A stretch of DNA of 64,000 nucleotides, from positions 152,472,692 to 152,536,691 of the forward strand of contig NC_051851.1 in NCBI RefSeq assembly GCF_905115235.1, read 5' to 3'. Position numbers and translations under genes: made by a program. Within the stretch, counting starts at the first letter, position 1. Every line of letters begins with the position of its first letter. Origin of the DNA: Hermetia illucens (lineage: Eukaryota > Arthropoda > Insecta > Diptera > Stratiomyidae). Below the pieces are notes generated by a model. That model was given only the letters and a program-made list of their open reading frames with translations. It did not search any database and was not told where the DNA came from. Positions 11,701 to 23,700 of the stretch are shown here, one piece after another.

Positions 11701-14700
11701 TGAAGTAACTTGGTTTAAGTGATATGCGTTGTTAGAAAATTATTCCCCCGGCAGTTCGGTTTTAGAGCAGGGAGATCCCCAGTTGATGCTGTCATGCAAG
11801 TCGTGGATACCGTTCGTCAAGGGGAGGCACATAGGCGCCAAGCTCGACGGGTACTCTGATTTTTTCTAGAACCTTGGCGAACTAGTCAGTCAGTTTCTTC
11901 ATTATTAGCGATGTTTGAGTGCCCTGGGATCCACATCTGGAATGTTTCGTTCAGTCGGCCAAGTTTCAGCAGCACCTGATGACAACTCCACACCAACTGC
12001 CTTAATATGTCGTTGCTTTTTAGGCTCATAATTCTGCCCGACTGTCGGAACAGAATGGTGTCCCTCCATTTTTGCGCCAAACTTTCTTCTGTTGCCAATA
12101 AAATGGCATATATATCCGCCTGGAATATGGTCGGGCCAGTTCTATAATCGGCTTTCCCGAAAACAGCCCTGCGCTCGATCCATTTTCCATGACTGACCCG
12201 GCAGTGAAGATTATTAAGTCTGAAATTCCAAAAGGCTCCTGGCCATTTATCGACCATTCTTTTCTTTTGGTGATTACGGCGAAATATGTTTTTTCGAGCC
12301 ACCTGATGTTTGCCAAGGAATTTTCAGATGCACTCATGACCGTATGATTGGCCGTCTCCCCATGCGCCAAATGGTATCTACCCTATGTGTGTTGTTAGCT
12401 ATTTTCGGTTCACCTCCCAATGGTCCTCTATGGGGGCATCAACTATGGATTACATGCAGTGTTGTATTCAGGCGATGTATTAGGTCTCGCTCTCAGAACC
12501 TATCCAATAACTTAAAAATTTCCCAATAGTGCATCTATCCAAAATCTAGGCCTCAAAATGTATTTCACGTAAATTTACCGGAATCTAAGATGCGTATAAC
12601 GTTATCGTCATGTAAAGTGGACTCATATTAATGGTGGAGTTGGATATATCCAGGAATATTTAGAATTTTTAGCTATGTACGAATGGAAAAACGTTCATAG
12701 GAAATTTCACACACAATATGAACACAAAACATTTATATCCGAAGTGGCCTGCTTCCGGTATTCCGTTGTTATATATGGTAGTTCTTTCAGACGGCTATGT
12801 GAATTTTTAACCTCTAAAACCACTTCCTTCTTCCAGTCTCCCCGTGGGACTACCTTATGGTATTACGTCGGGAGGCTTCATCAGTATTTGATGATTATCT
12901 CCCTGTCTTTCTTCCTTCTAAACCCCTCCTGCCTTGGTATTTCGTGAACATTCTTCATTGCTTCTTCCACTGTTCTCCACACCTCGATCGAACTCAACAT
13001 ATTTTTCTCGATGCTTTCCGCTGATAAGTAGATATTGACTACCGACCACTTTTGGCAATGGAAGAGTACATGCTCCACATCCTCCGTTACGTACTCACAT
13101 CTCGGTCAGTTCCGTAGATCATCAAGACTAAATCGGTGATCCTCGATAGCCACCATGCCATGCCCGCTAAAAGTTCGGTCAAGTCATAGCCTACATTACA
13201 ATGTCTTCGTTTAATCCAGGTCTCGACGTTCGGTATCAACCAATGAGTCCAGCGTCCTTTATTGCTCTAGTCTCATCGCTTCTGTCATTCTAACAGTGAT
13301 AGGTTCCTTGCCAACTGTTGTCGAACCGCGTTAGGTTGACTAGTTCTATAAGTTGGTTCGTGAATCCGTAGGGTTTCAGTCGCCAAGATATCGATAGGCT
13401 TTATCCCTGTTATTATGTAAGAATCGTTGTCAGATGTCGTTTGATGAGGGACTTTTAAGGACACTAACTTGATACGCCATTGTTATTTTTCTTCTATTGT
13501 TGATTTTACCTAGCACGATTGCCCATACATGCACTGCGTACAATAACGCTGTAATAACTACTCTAGAAATGAATTCACCCCTTGGAGTGGTGTAGCACGT
13601 CAACCAAACTTACGATGATGCCTCGACCCCGCTCGACTTGCTGAGATGCTCAAAGTGTTCTGCGTCAAGTGCCCTTGGGGCGACTCACTCGTCGACCATC
13701 CTGGGAGAGTGGATTCCATTGCATGTTGTGACATATTCACTTCCGTCTTCCGATCACAGTGCGTACGTGTGTTCTTCGTTTGAGATAGTGTTAGGCCAGC
13801 GTACCCCGATGAGACGTCGTAGACAAGTATTTAGGAAAGTTTGAAGCTTTCGGGTAATAGTGGACACTTTCCATGTGCTACTCCCATATAGCAACACAGA
13901 AAGAACGTTACCGCGGCAGCGAAAGCGGATCTAGCGCTCTTAATGTGTCGGGCAACATCCAATTTGGTGCCATTGTCGGTAGAAACCGCTTAATAAATTG
14001 ATCGACGCCTTCGATGCTCTGTCCATTAATGCATACCAGAAGAGTGTGATGATCCTTCAGACTAAGAACTTTGGTTTTCTCAGTGTTTATCTTCAGTCCA
14101 ACTTTATTTGCCTCTTTCCAAATCCAGAGCAATTTGTCCAAGGGCGAGGACCCGATGAGAGAGCGAACAGATGTCACCAATGTAGTCGAGGTGCTCGAGG
14201 AAAGATGTCACGGACCACTGAATTCCTCCACCTCCTCTGGACAGCAGGACGAACGTCACCGATAACAAGAAGAAAAAAAAATCGGTGTCAGGATGCAATT
14301 CTGGCGGACTCCGCTTTGTATCTCAAAATCCTCCGAGATTTTACCTCGGTGTAGGACGTAACTTTTCCATCATATGTTGCTCTGACAATAGCTAGTAGTT
14401 TTTTCCGGAACGTTCCTTCTATGTAGAGCACTCCAGATACACTCCTTGTTAATGCTGTCAAAAGCTTTCTCAAATTCGATGAAGAGCAAGTCCAGCGAAA
14501 ATCTAAACTCCGTGTAAAGCTCCAAAATGATCCGTGGGGCGTTAATTTGGTGAATGGAAGATGATCAGCAACGGAAACCAGCCTGCCCTCTGTCGACCAA
14601 ACTTTCGAGATATTCTTTGATGCTTTCTAGGATTATTTTAACTACATATTTTTTTTTGCGACGGCAGGCAGCACCCAGATGCCCCTGCAACTGTCACACT

Positions 14701-17700
14701 CGAAACGTGTCCCCCTCTTTGGAATCGACTGTTGACGTCCTTCACAGGACCATCAAAAGATTTGTGACATACAAACTCTTTCGTGATGGGGTATACATTT
14801 CTGAAATTGTTGCGATGTGCGGCATCCTCCGGTTCCCTGCCCAGCGCAATAGCAAATTATTTCTTATCGCGTCGTTCGCTACGCTGAACTTTTCGAGATT
14901 TCGCTCGTTATCAGAGTTCGAGCGCTTAACGCCCGCTATCACCCGTACTGATCAGTAGAGAAATCAACTTCTTCTATTCGTCGATTCGACCGACGACCTG
15001 TGTAGCACTCGAGAAAAAAACATTTTTGAAGCCGTTCATCGATAGTCTCAGCGAGTTACTCAGTATATCTGCCGTCCAATCAGCAAGGTAGCTTTCCCAC
15101 TGTCGAGCGACAGCTGGGCCATATAAGCAGTCGATGGTAAAGTTGTGGGGGTTGCAGCTTCCCAACCCCGCGAGAAGTGGCGTGCGCAACATCCAAACAT
15201 AGTAAACGATGATCAGATGGTAATCTCTTTTGAGGCCGATGTTACCGCCTCTTTTGTTACGCAGATCCATGAGACAACTTCTAGATCTATTGCTGATCGG
15301 CGTCAGTCAGTTGATATCCAACCGACGTTATGGCAGGTTCTATGCTCGCACAATGTGCCACCAATGACGAGCCCGTTGGAAGTTGCAGAAATCTGGGAAC
15401 CATCGCATGTCCGGACACGGTGTTGTCAGATTCCGCCTTGGCATTCAGATTTAGTTAGAAGTCTGTCAGAAACCGCCTCCCTTCCGGTAACCGTCTGAAG
15501 CAACCCGACACCCAAAAGCTCATTGCTGTAAGAGGGAGAGGGGTACTCTCCAGAGTTCCACCATCTTACTTCGCTTAGACCCAGAATGCCCAGCTTATAT
15601 GGTTAGAATTCCCGCTCAAGTTGGAGAAAGCTAGCTTTCTGGGAACCCTTGCTATCGTTGTGAAGGAGCGTTGTGCACATTTCAGAAACTAACCTCTCAA
15701 TTGAGTTGCACCAGAGCCTCTCATTTGAGTCGCAACAGAGCCGCCTTTTAGTCAGAAACTTGAGAGCAATAATTATAAGATATATCTGGGTACCCAGACT
15801 GGCAAGTGCCTCAATGATTTTCTACAAAGTCGCCGAGTTGAAGACGTTTTTTACGTCGAAGTCAATAGTCAATTCAGCCAGATTTCTCACCAAATTTGCC
15901 GAAGCGATCGTTGATTTCGCTTTCCGGAATCCAAACTGCCTCCCTGATAGACCGCCTTCCCTTGCCACCATCTATTATAGATTACTCGCTCGAAAAGTTT
16001 GAGGACAGCATTTAAGAGGTATATTGACCTATACGACGAAGACTCGTCTGGTGGCTTGTTCGACTTCGGGATAGCTATCAATTTTTAAGACTTTACTGTC
16101 CGTTCGAATTTTTTTGTTTATGGATGAATTTGGAAATCTTACAAAGACACCTCCCGACGCGCCAGGTTGCAGGTTCACCCACTAAGACCATCCTCACTTT
16201 CTCCTTCATCCTTCCCCGCGGAATTTTTCAGCGACCAAACCTTCCGCTTTCGCGCCCTACTACTATATCCTGTTGATTGCGGAATTCGCCGTGCACCAGT
16301 TTTTCTCCGACTTCAGTATTTTCCCGACGGTTTACTGTGGGCCAATGCTGATGTTGAGAAACTCTTTCAGTCTCCTCCTCTTGGAGCAAAATTGTGAACA
16401 GTATTCTTGACATGCTCCGGATCATAGGTTGTGCAACCACATTCAGGGCAAAAGGGTGGCTCGGTACAGATACTTCCTGTAGCCACCATGCCCTGACAGG
16501 AATTGCGTCATGTGGTAGTTAGAGGCGCCTTTTCGTCGCAAAATCCACTCCTGAATACAGGGCCACTTTTTCAGTGACTCTCGCCTTGCCGTCCATCCAG
16601 AATACCGAAGTCTGGATCACTCTCAGGTAGATTCATCCTGCTTTTCTTATGACAAAATGCCCATCGCAATCACTTCCGGAAAAAGACACGCTGCCTCGTT
16701 TGAGACTGTCCTGAAGGCGCTGCACACCTTTAATGACACTAACTAGTAAGTCATGTTTACCCTCCTCGGATTGTTCTCACACACTAGTACTTCCTCCCGG
16801 ATCGGTGCCGCATATAATAGGGTAGAGTATTCCTTTTCTAATGGTTGATAATGAAGACCGTCTCCGTCTTTTGTTCCGCAAGGTCAAGCTGAACCATCTC
16901 CAGCCACACTTTAATGGCGCTGATGGTTTACCAACGCATCGTGTGCAAGGGCTGTAATAGTCAGGAGCGGGTGTACCTTTCGGGACACAGTTCCTATCCC
17001 AGTTCCCTGAGGCCTGACCCACGCTTAGCTGATTTCGGAACTCACGGACGAATCAGCGCTCGCTCGGGGCAACGCGGTCTACTAATACCGGTTCAATGCA
17101 CACTATCTGGCCACCTTGGTAGAGCTAGGTTCACATTACCCCATCGACGACTCCGGGGACTCGAAGTGTGTCCTGACGTGTACTGATCATTCGCGGTTCG
17201 CTCTTCACCGAGAAGCTTTCTCAAGGCTATTACCTACGAGGCAGGTATACTGCCAGTTACGGGATCAAAACTACCTACTTGGGCACCTCGGAGCGTCACT
17301 CCCCGTATCGTAAGCGAGGCTTCAATTAAAGTCCCTGTTTGCGAGCGGGATTGAGTTCCTTAGTTCCATTTATGTTAACTGGTATCTACTTCATTTGCTC
17401 TAGTAAGGGGTCAATATACTTCTCGTTAGCATCGTATGATCGAGTTTGCATATTGAGATGGCCAGGTATCAGGGATACTCCGTTTTGATTCCGCAAACTA
17501 TTCTATGGGCACACAATGGATACGAACTTGATTGGGCGCGCGGTACTGTTCAACTCCCACGTTTATATTCAGGGCGTTCTTTTGGAGTAACAGCTCCTCG
17601 CTGATGTGATGTCGTGGTTTGGGCTCTTTGGTATTTAGTCACGGAGCTGCGGATAAGCTTTCTATACCAATATTATCGCCGGACTCCGAAAGGTCAGGCT

Positions 17701-20700
17701 TGTTTTACCGAATTGATTGGTGAAGATTGTTAAATTGTTTGAATTTATAAGGAAGGACTGCTGGGAAAATATCTATTCACGCGTGCTGAGAATTTTTGGT
17801 GATGCAATAAATAAGCCGGAACTTACAATTTTTCAAGCCTCTCAGTTTCGAACTCTTTAGTTTTCGAAGCTCGAGTGTTTCAATAGGGAAACTTATATAC
17901 AACATCCTGGGTCGTCGCACTATAGGGTCCAAAATTACACGAATCTGAGTGGGTCGGTCAAATGACAAAACTTTAAAGTTTCAGGAATTCAGAAGAGAAC
18001 TTTTGCGGTTTTCCCGTCTTCTTCGTTTAGTTTCCCCTCCTCTTCCTGGCTCTCGGATGGAGAAAAGTATGAGCACTATAAATAAGGTTCTGTCCTCTTC
18101 AGTAATGAAGGAAATAGGGTACTATTCCTTATGGAGCAATATGATTTAAAATCTAGGCCCATACTCCTAATACTATCTTTATCCTTTACCGATCAATAAC
18201 CGAGCCTTTCTTCAATTTCAGGTCAATGATATTTTTGGAACGGAACCTACTACGGCCTGCATTCATCACAACTGTGAATATTTGCCTAAGAAAAATTTAA
18301 GCGTATTTAAGGATATAAAGCTTGACAAGCGTACCACGACTCAGCCCCTTATTAGCACCGACATAATTGAGCACAACAATAACAGTTTGCCAATAAAGCC
18401 AGGACGAGGTGCACAGGTAAGTCACCATTCAACGAATGTAGAAAACCTCCCTTTCATCGGAAATAACTTTCCATTGAAGGTCCTTGCAGCAATCGCTGTC
18501 TCGCTAGGGCCCCTTGCTGCTGGTTTAGGGAAAGGTTATGCTAGTCCAGCCATTGCAAATCTTCAGGATCTACAAAATAGGCATAAAGGAAACCTTACAA
18601 ATTTCACAGTTTCTGATCAGCAGGCTAGCTGGATTGCGAGTTTATCCTTGTTAGGTAAGCTTAAATTATACAGGTCGAGGGAGGGTGGCATTTTATGTTT
18701 TCATCTCATTTCATGATTTAGGAGCACTTTTCGGTGGACTAGTAGGTGGTATAGCCATGAGGTACGGACGCAAGCGGGTTTTAACGTTGACCTCGTTACC
18801 ATTTTCCTTATCATGGATGCTAACAGTTTTTGCGAAATCAGTTGAGACCATGTTTATAACCGCTTTCTTAGCTGGATTTTGCTGCTCAATTATATCGATG
18901 GTTACGCAGGTTTGTCAATTTTAACTCTAAGTCAATCTTTTCGTCCTAAATTATTTCCGTTTCAGGTTTATGTTAGTGAGATTTCCTCACCTGACGTTAG
19001 AGGGTTTCTAAGTGCTATACAAAAAATAGCTGGACACCTTGGAATTTTGATTTCCTTCTCGCTAGGAGTATATCTAAACTGGAGACAATTAGCTTTACTA
19101 GTAGCCGTAGCACCAATTCTATTATTTTTTACAATAATGCATATACCAGAAACACCAAGTTTTCTACTACTCAAGATGAAGGATGAAGAAGCATTCCGGT
19201 GAGTTGACTGATGTTAGATAGAATCTTGGGTTATGATTATCCTTTTTCAGTTCACTTTATTGGCTGCGAGGACCTAACGTCAATTTAGGACGTGATCTAG
19301 CAATTATGAAATCGAATATATCCACGTTCAGAGGGAACCAGCTCTACTTGGATTCATCAACTACTGTGGATTCAGTGCTCAAATATATTCAGGACCCATT
19401 CAAAAATGTTCGCCTTACTAAAGCATTAATGGTAACTTGCGGTCTTATGATTTTTCAAAGATTTACAGGTAAGGAAGCCAATATTACGAGGGTATCCTTT
19501 CTAAAAAGTTTTCTTGTGCCTCTTTTTCAGGAGCAAATTCATTTGGATTTTATGCTGTAAAAATATTCCGTCAAACATTCGACGGAATGAATCCTCATGG
19601 AGGAGCCATCGCTGTAGCTGTCGTCCAACTGTTAGCCTCAATGCTATCAGGACTCTTGATTGACATTGTTGGTCGTATTCCGTTGTTGATAACTAGTAGC
19701 GTCTTTATGTCATTGGCACTAGCAAGTTTCGGTTCATACATTTACTATGAGCAAACCTCTAGGCCATCGACTTTTAGTGGCTACGAACCGGAATTATTAG
19801 TGGGGAATGCTGATTGGATACCATTGTTATGTGTCCTTGTGTTCACCATAGCTTTTTCTTTAGGTAAGTAATTAAGTAAGTTATGATTAAGTTGTTTTCC
19901 CATTAAAAGAAATTTAGCAACTTCGTTTCTTGAGCCGATTCTGTCAGACCCCAATCATGCGCTGAAAGTGCGGGCATCGTTTTCATGCATTCTGCCTTTT
20001 GTTTAGGGTATATGTACATGAACCTGTTGTTAAGTGGTAACAGTGGTACACTGAAGGACTATAGGCTCCTGGCTAAGAAGAAGGGACGGGAGAACGTAAA
20101 TATCCGTAATAAATCGGTTATTCCATTAAATGAGATGTTAGATCAGTTTTGTCACCTTATCGTCAAAATGGTAATGTGTTATGTATCTTAGTATAATTCT
20201 GTGAACTTACTTATCCTCGCCGATTTTGTTCTGGACATCAGAGAAGGATTAAACGACTCGGGAATGCTGCGTCTGCTTAAGGACGCGATTTCGAAGATCC
20301 GGCCGATTCCACCGTCCAGAAAATCTCAAGACGTGTGACCAGGTCCTCATCAGGGTGGATGCCCCTCGGAAGCCGAACCAACCAGCATAAGAGGGCCCCT
20401 TTAAAGTTCTGGAACGAAGTGAGCATTCGTTCAAACTAGACGCCCGAGACGGACTCAAGTGGGTGTCCTTGTCGAGGCTGAAAGCATTCAATGGCCGCAG
20501 AAACAGTTGACGGACTCACATGAGACTGGGGCGAAAAAAATGTCAGGAATGAGTTTGTGTCAACAACAGAGTCGAGTCACGTCCGCCGACCAGAGAGAGT
20601 AAAAAATGTAACGTTAACATGAAGAACATATCTGAACTTAAGGAAGAAAGACATGTAGTGTGTGTGTGGGGGTGGGTACCGTCTAACGGAATATTCCGGA

Positions 20701-23700
20701 TTCGTTAACGTTTCGCAGGATTTCCCTTAGTGGATGTGACGCTACCCGTCGCAACTGAAGAACATCGGCACCAAAGATCTAATGCCTGATGCGTCCTTAG
20801 GCGGGGCATTCACATTGGGATTGCTCCGTGCATTCCGCTTCCTCATTACAGGAGGGACACGTATCATCTTGAGTAATTCCTATTCTGAACATATGCCCAA
20901 CTAGTGAATTATGGCCTGTTAGAATGCCCACAACACACCTGCAAGTCCTCCTGTTTTTCGACAGGATAAACTGTTGTGTGCATGTTCGGTTCTGGCAGGA
21001 AAGTTTGGTGTGTCGAGCAGCATTTAGGCTCTGTCATTGGTCATTGTGGAAGCTTGTTCCCAGTTTTTGAAAACAGACTTAGTCAATGCTACTGATACTC
21101 CAATTGCTGGTTCCGGTCCCGGCATAGGGGAGATGGACCTCTCTTTCGCTAAAGCATCCGTGATTTCATTTCCCTCTACGCCACAGTGACCACGTACCCA
21201 GAGTAGTTCCTCCGTATTAAATCTAGAGATAGAGTTCAAACGGTTTTTGCATTCCTGAGCGAGGTGATCAAAGAACTACTCAACGCCCTCAATGCAGTTT
21301 GGGTATCCCTGCAGATTGCGATGCGCCTGCTCTTCAACCGTTCGTCAATCACCCAGTTTGCCGCCCTTGGATCGCATAAACTTCAGCTTGAAAAACCGTT
21401 CCATATTGTCCCAAAGGGAAAGCCCACTTTTCGTCTTTATTCGAGAGGTAGACTCCGGCTCCAGAACCATCTTCTGTTTTTGAGCCATCGGTGTAGAAAA
21501 AATCGGTATATCCCGCCACACATTCCTCTGGGTCTTCCCAGTTCTCCCTACGCTTCAGGGTAACTTCATATCTGCTACCTAGCAGATGTATGGGGACACG
21601 AGAATCTTCCAATGCTCTGTGCCCCCCACATCCGTTGTTTCCCTATAGATCTAATCGAATTAGTCTATGAGCTGCTTTTATTGTAGTGCTTTAAATAAAT
21701 ATATCCAGGGGCTACAAATTGAGTAATGCATTAAGAGCTGCGCCGGATGTCGTGCTCATGGCACCAGTGATACCCAGACATACAGTTCTTTGCAGTGCGG
21801 CTGGTTTACGGTAAAAACCTTTTTGTCTCACCTTAACCCATCACACTACGGATGCATATACGAACATCGGCCTAATGATGGCAACGTTTATCCATATTAC
21901 CACATGGGGCCTGAGTCCCTAAGTCGAGACAAAAGTCCGTCTTCACAACCCATAAGCTGTGAGAGTTTGTTTCATCTTTACCTCTACATGTTTGTTCCAA
22001 AGAAGTTTTTTTTATCTAGAGTGACTCTCAGATCTAGAGTGACTCTCAGATATCTCCTCCCCTCATCTCAGGGAGGCAAAGTCGATCCAGTTTTCTCCTT
22101 TTTGTGAATAATATCATTGTGGTTTTATTTGGATTAACTGAAAGACCATGTTTGAGGCACCAACTGTCTATCAAATCAACGGCACGTTGTATATTCCTCA
22201 CACCGTTCCAAGATCCCGATCAGCTGCAAACAATCAGCCACGTCATTAGCATAAGCTTGAATGTGTATTGGCAAATTTTGCAGTTTGAATAGTAGTGAGT
22301 CGATCAGCATACTCCACAGAAGTGGCGAAAGCACACCTCTTTGGGGGCAGCCCTTCGTTGCTTCTGCAGTCAGATAGCGATCGACACCCACCTCAGCGCA
22401 CAGCAATCTCTGCGTCAACATAGCATGGATCCACTTAATTAAAGCATCATCAACACCATGCTGCCCTCTGGCGGCATCACAAAGTTTTTGAAAAGACGCA
22501 CAGTCAAAAGCCCCTTCAATGTCCATGAACACTCCCATCGCGTACTCACCATTCAAGGTTGCATCCTCTATCTTTGTGACCAAAGAATGAAGAGCAGACT
22601 CACAGGACTTTCCACGCTGGTAGGCATATTGGTTTTCATTAAGTGGGTGCGATCTAAGTGCATTTCCACGAATGTGATGCTCCACCAGTCTCTCCAAACC
22701 TTTCAGCAAGAATGAAGTCAAGCTGCTCTGCCTGAAGTTCTTTGGATTAGAATAGTCATCTTTCCCAAGTTTCAGTATGAAGACTACCTTAACCTTTTGC
22801 CTAGAGGAAGGCACGTAGCCCAGAGCAAGACATCTTCGAAACATAATTCTTAGAGGTCGTTCTACGTGTTCTATACCCTCCTTTAGCATTGCCGGATAAA
22901 TGCCATCCATGCCAGGTTCTTTGAAATCTTCAAAGGACAGCATGGCAGCTCCCACCTTTTCATGGGTGACAACCACTTTCACAGTGTCCCATTTCTCCTT
23001 GCTCTCCCGCCAACTCTGCCCCTGCCACTTCTCTCACCCATTCTCCCGGGTGGTGTACTTCCAGGAGGGTCTGTACTGAACCCTAAAAGAGTGTAACTTG
23101 GCCGACTCATCCCTTTTGAGGACTCTGCACAGCCTTGAAGTCTCTCTTTCGTCTTCCAGTTCCTCACAGTACGATCTAAAGGAATACCTAACGAGCCTCT
23201 TATATTCACGCTGTGAGTTCCTGAAATTTAACCATTCTTCGTTCTTATTACCTTTGCAAGCACGGTTCAGAAGTCGCCTGGTTGATTTCCTGAGTTTTTG
23301 CAGTTCCCAGTTCCACCAAGGAAACGTTTTTCCGCTTTGGCCTCGGGAAATAGGACAAGCCTCTTCATAAAACTCTAAAAGTGTGCAGTTCAGAGTTTTC
23401 GATTCATCTTCTAGTGCCAAAGGAGTCCTTAGCCGCCTAGGGAATTGTACTTCATTGCCAAGAAGTTCATTGAACTTTACCCAATCCGTTTTCCAAGAGT
23501 TCCGTTTTTGTACTGCAGACTGTTCGCCTGCAACAGTCAGATTGAATTCTAGGCATCGGTGATCTGACAGTGAGACCTCGTCTAGCACTCGCCAGTGTGT
23601 AATCAACTCTACCAACTTTGAAGTGCAGATTGTTAGGTCAATTACTTCACTTCTTCTTGGCCCCACGAACGTAGGAGTCATCAACAACAACACCAACAAA

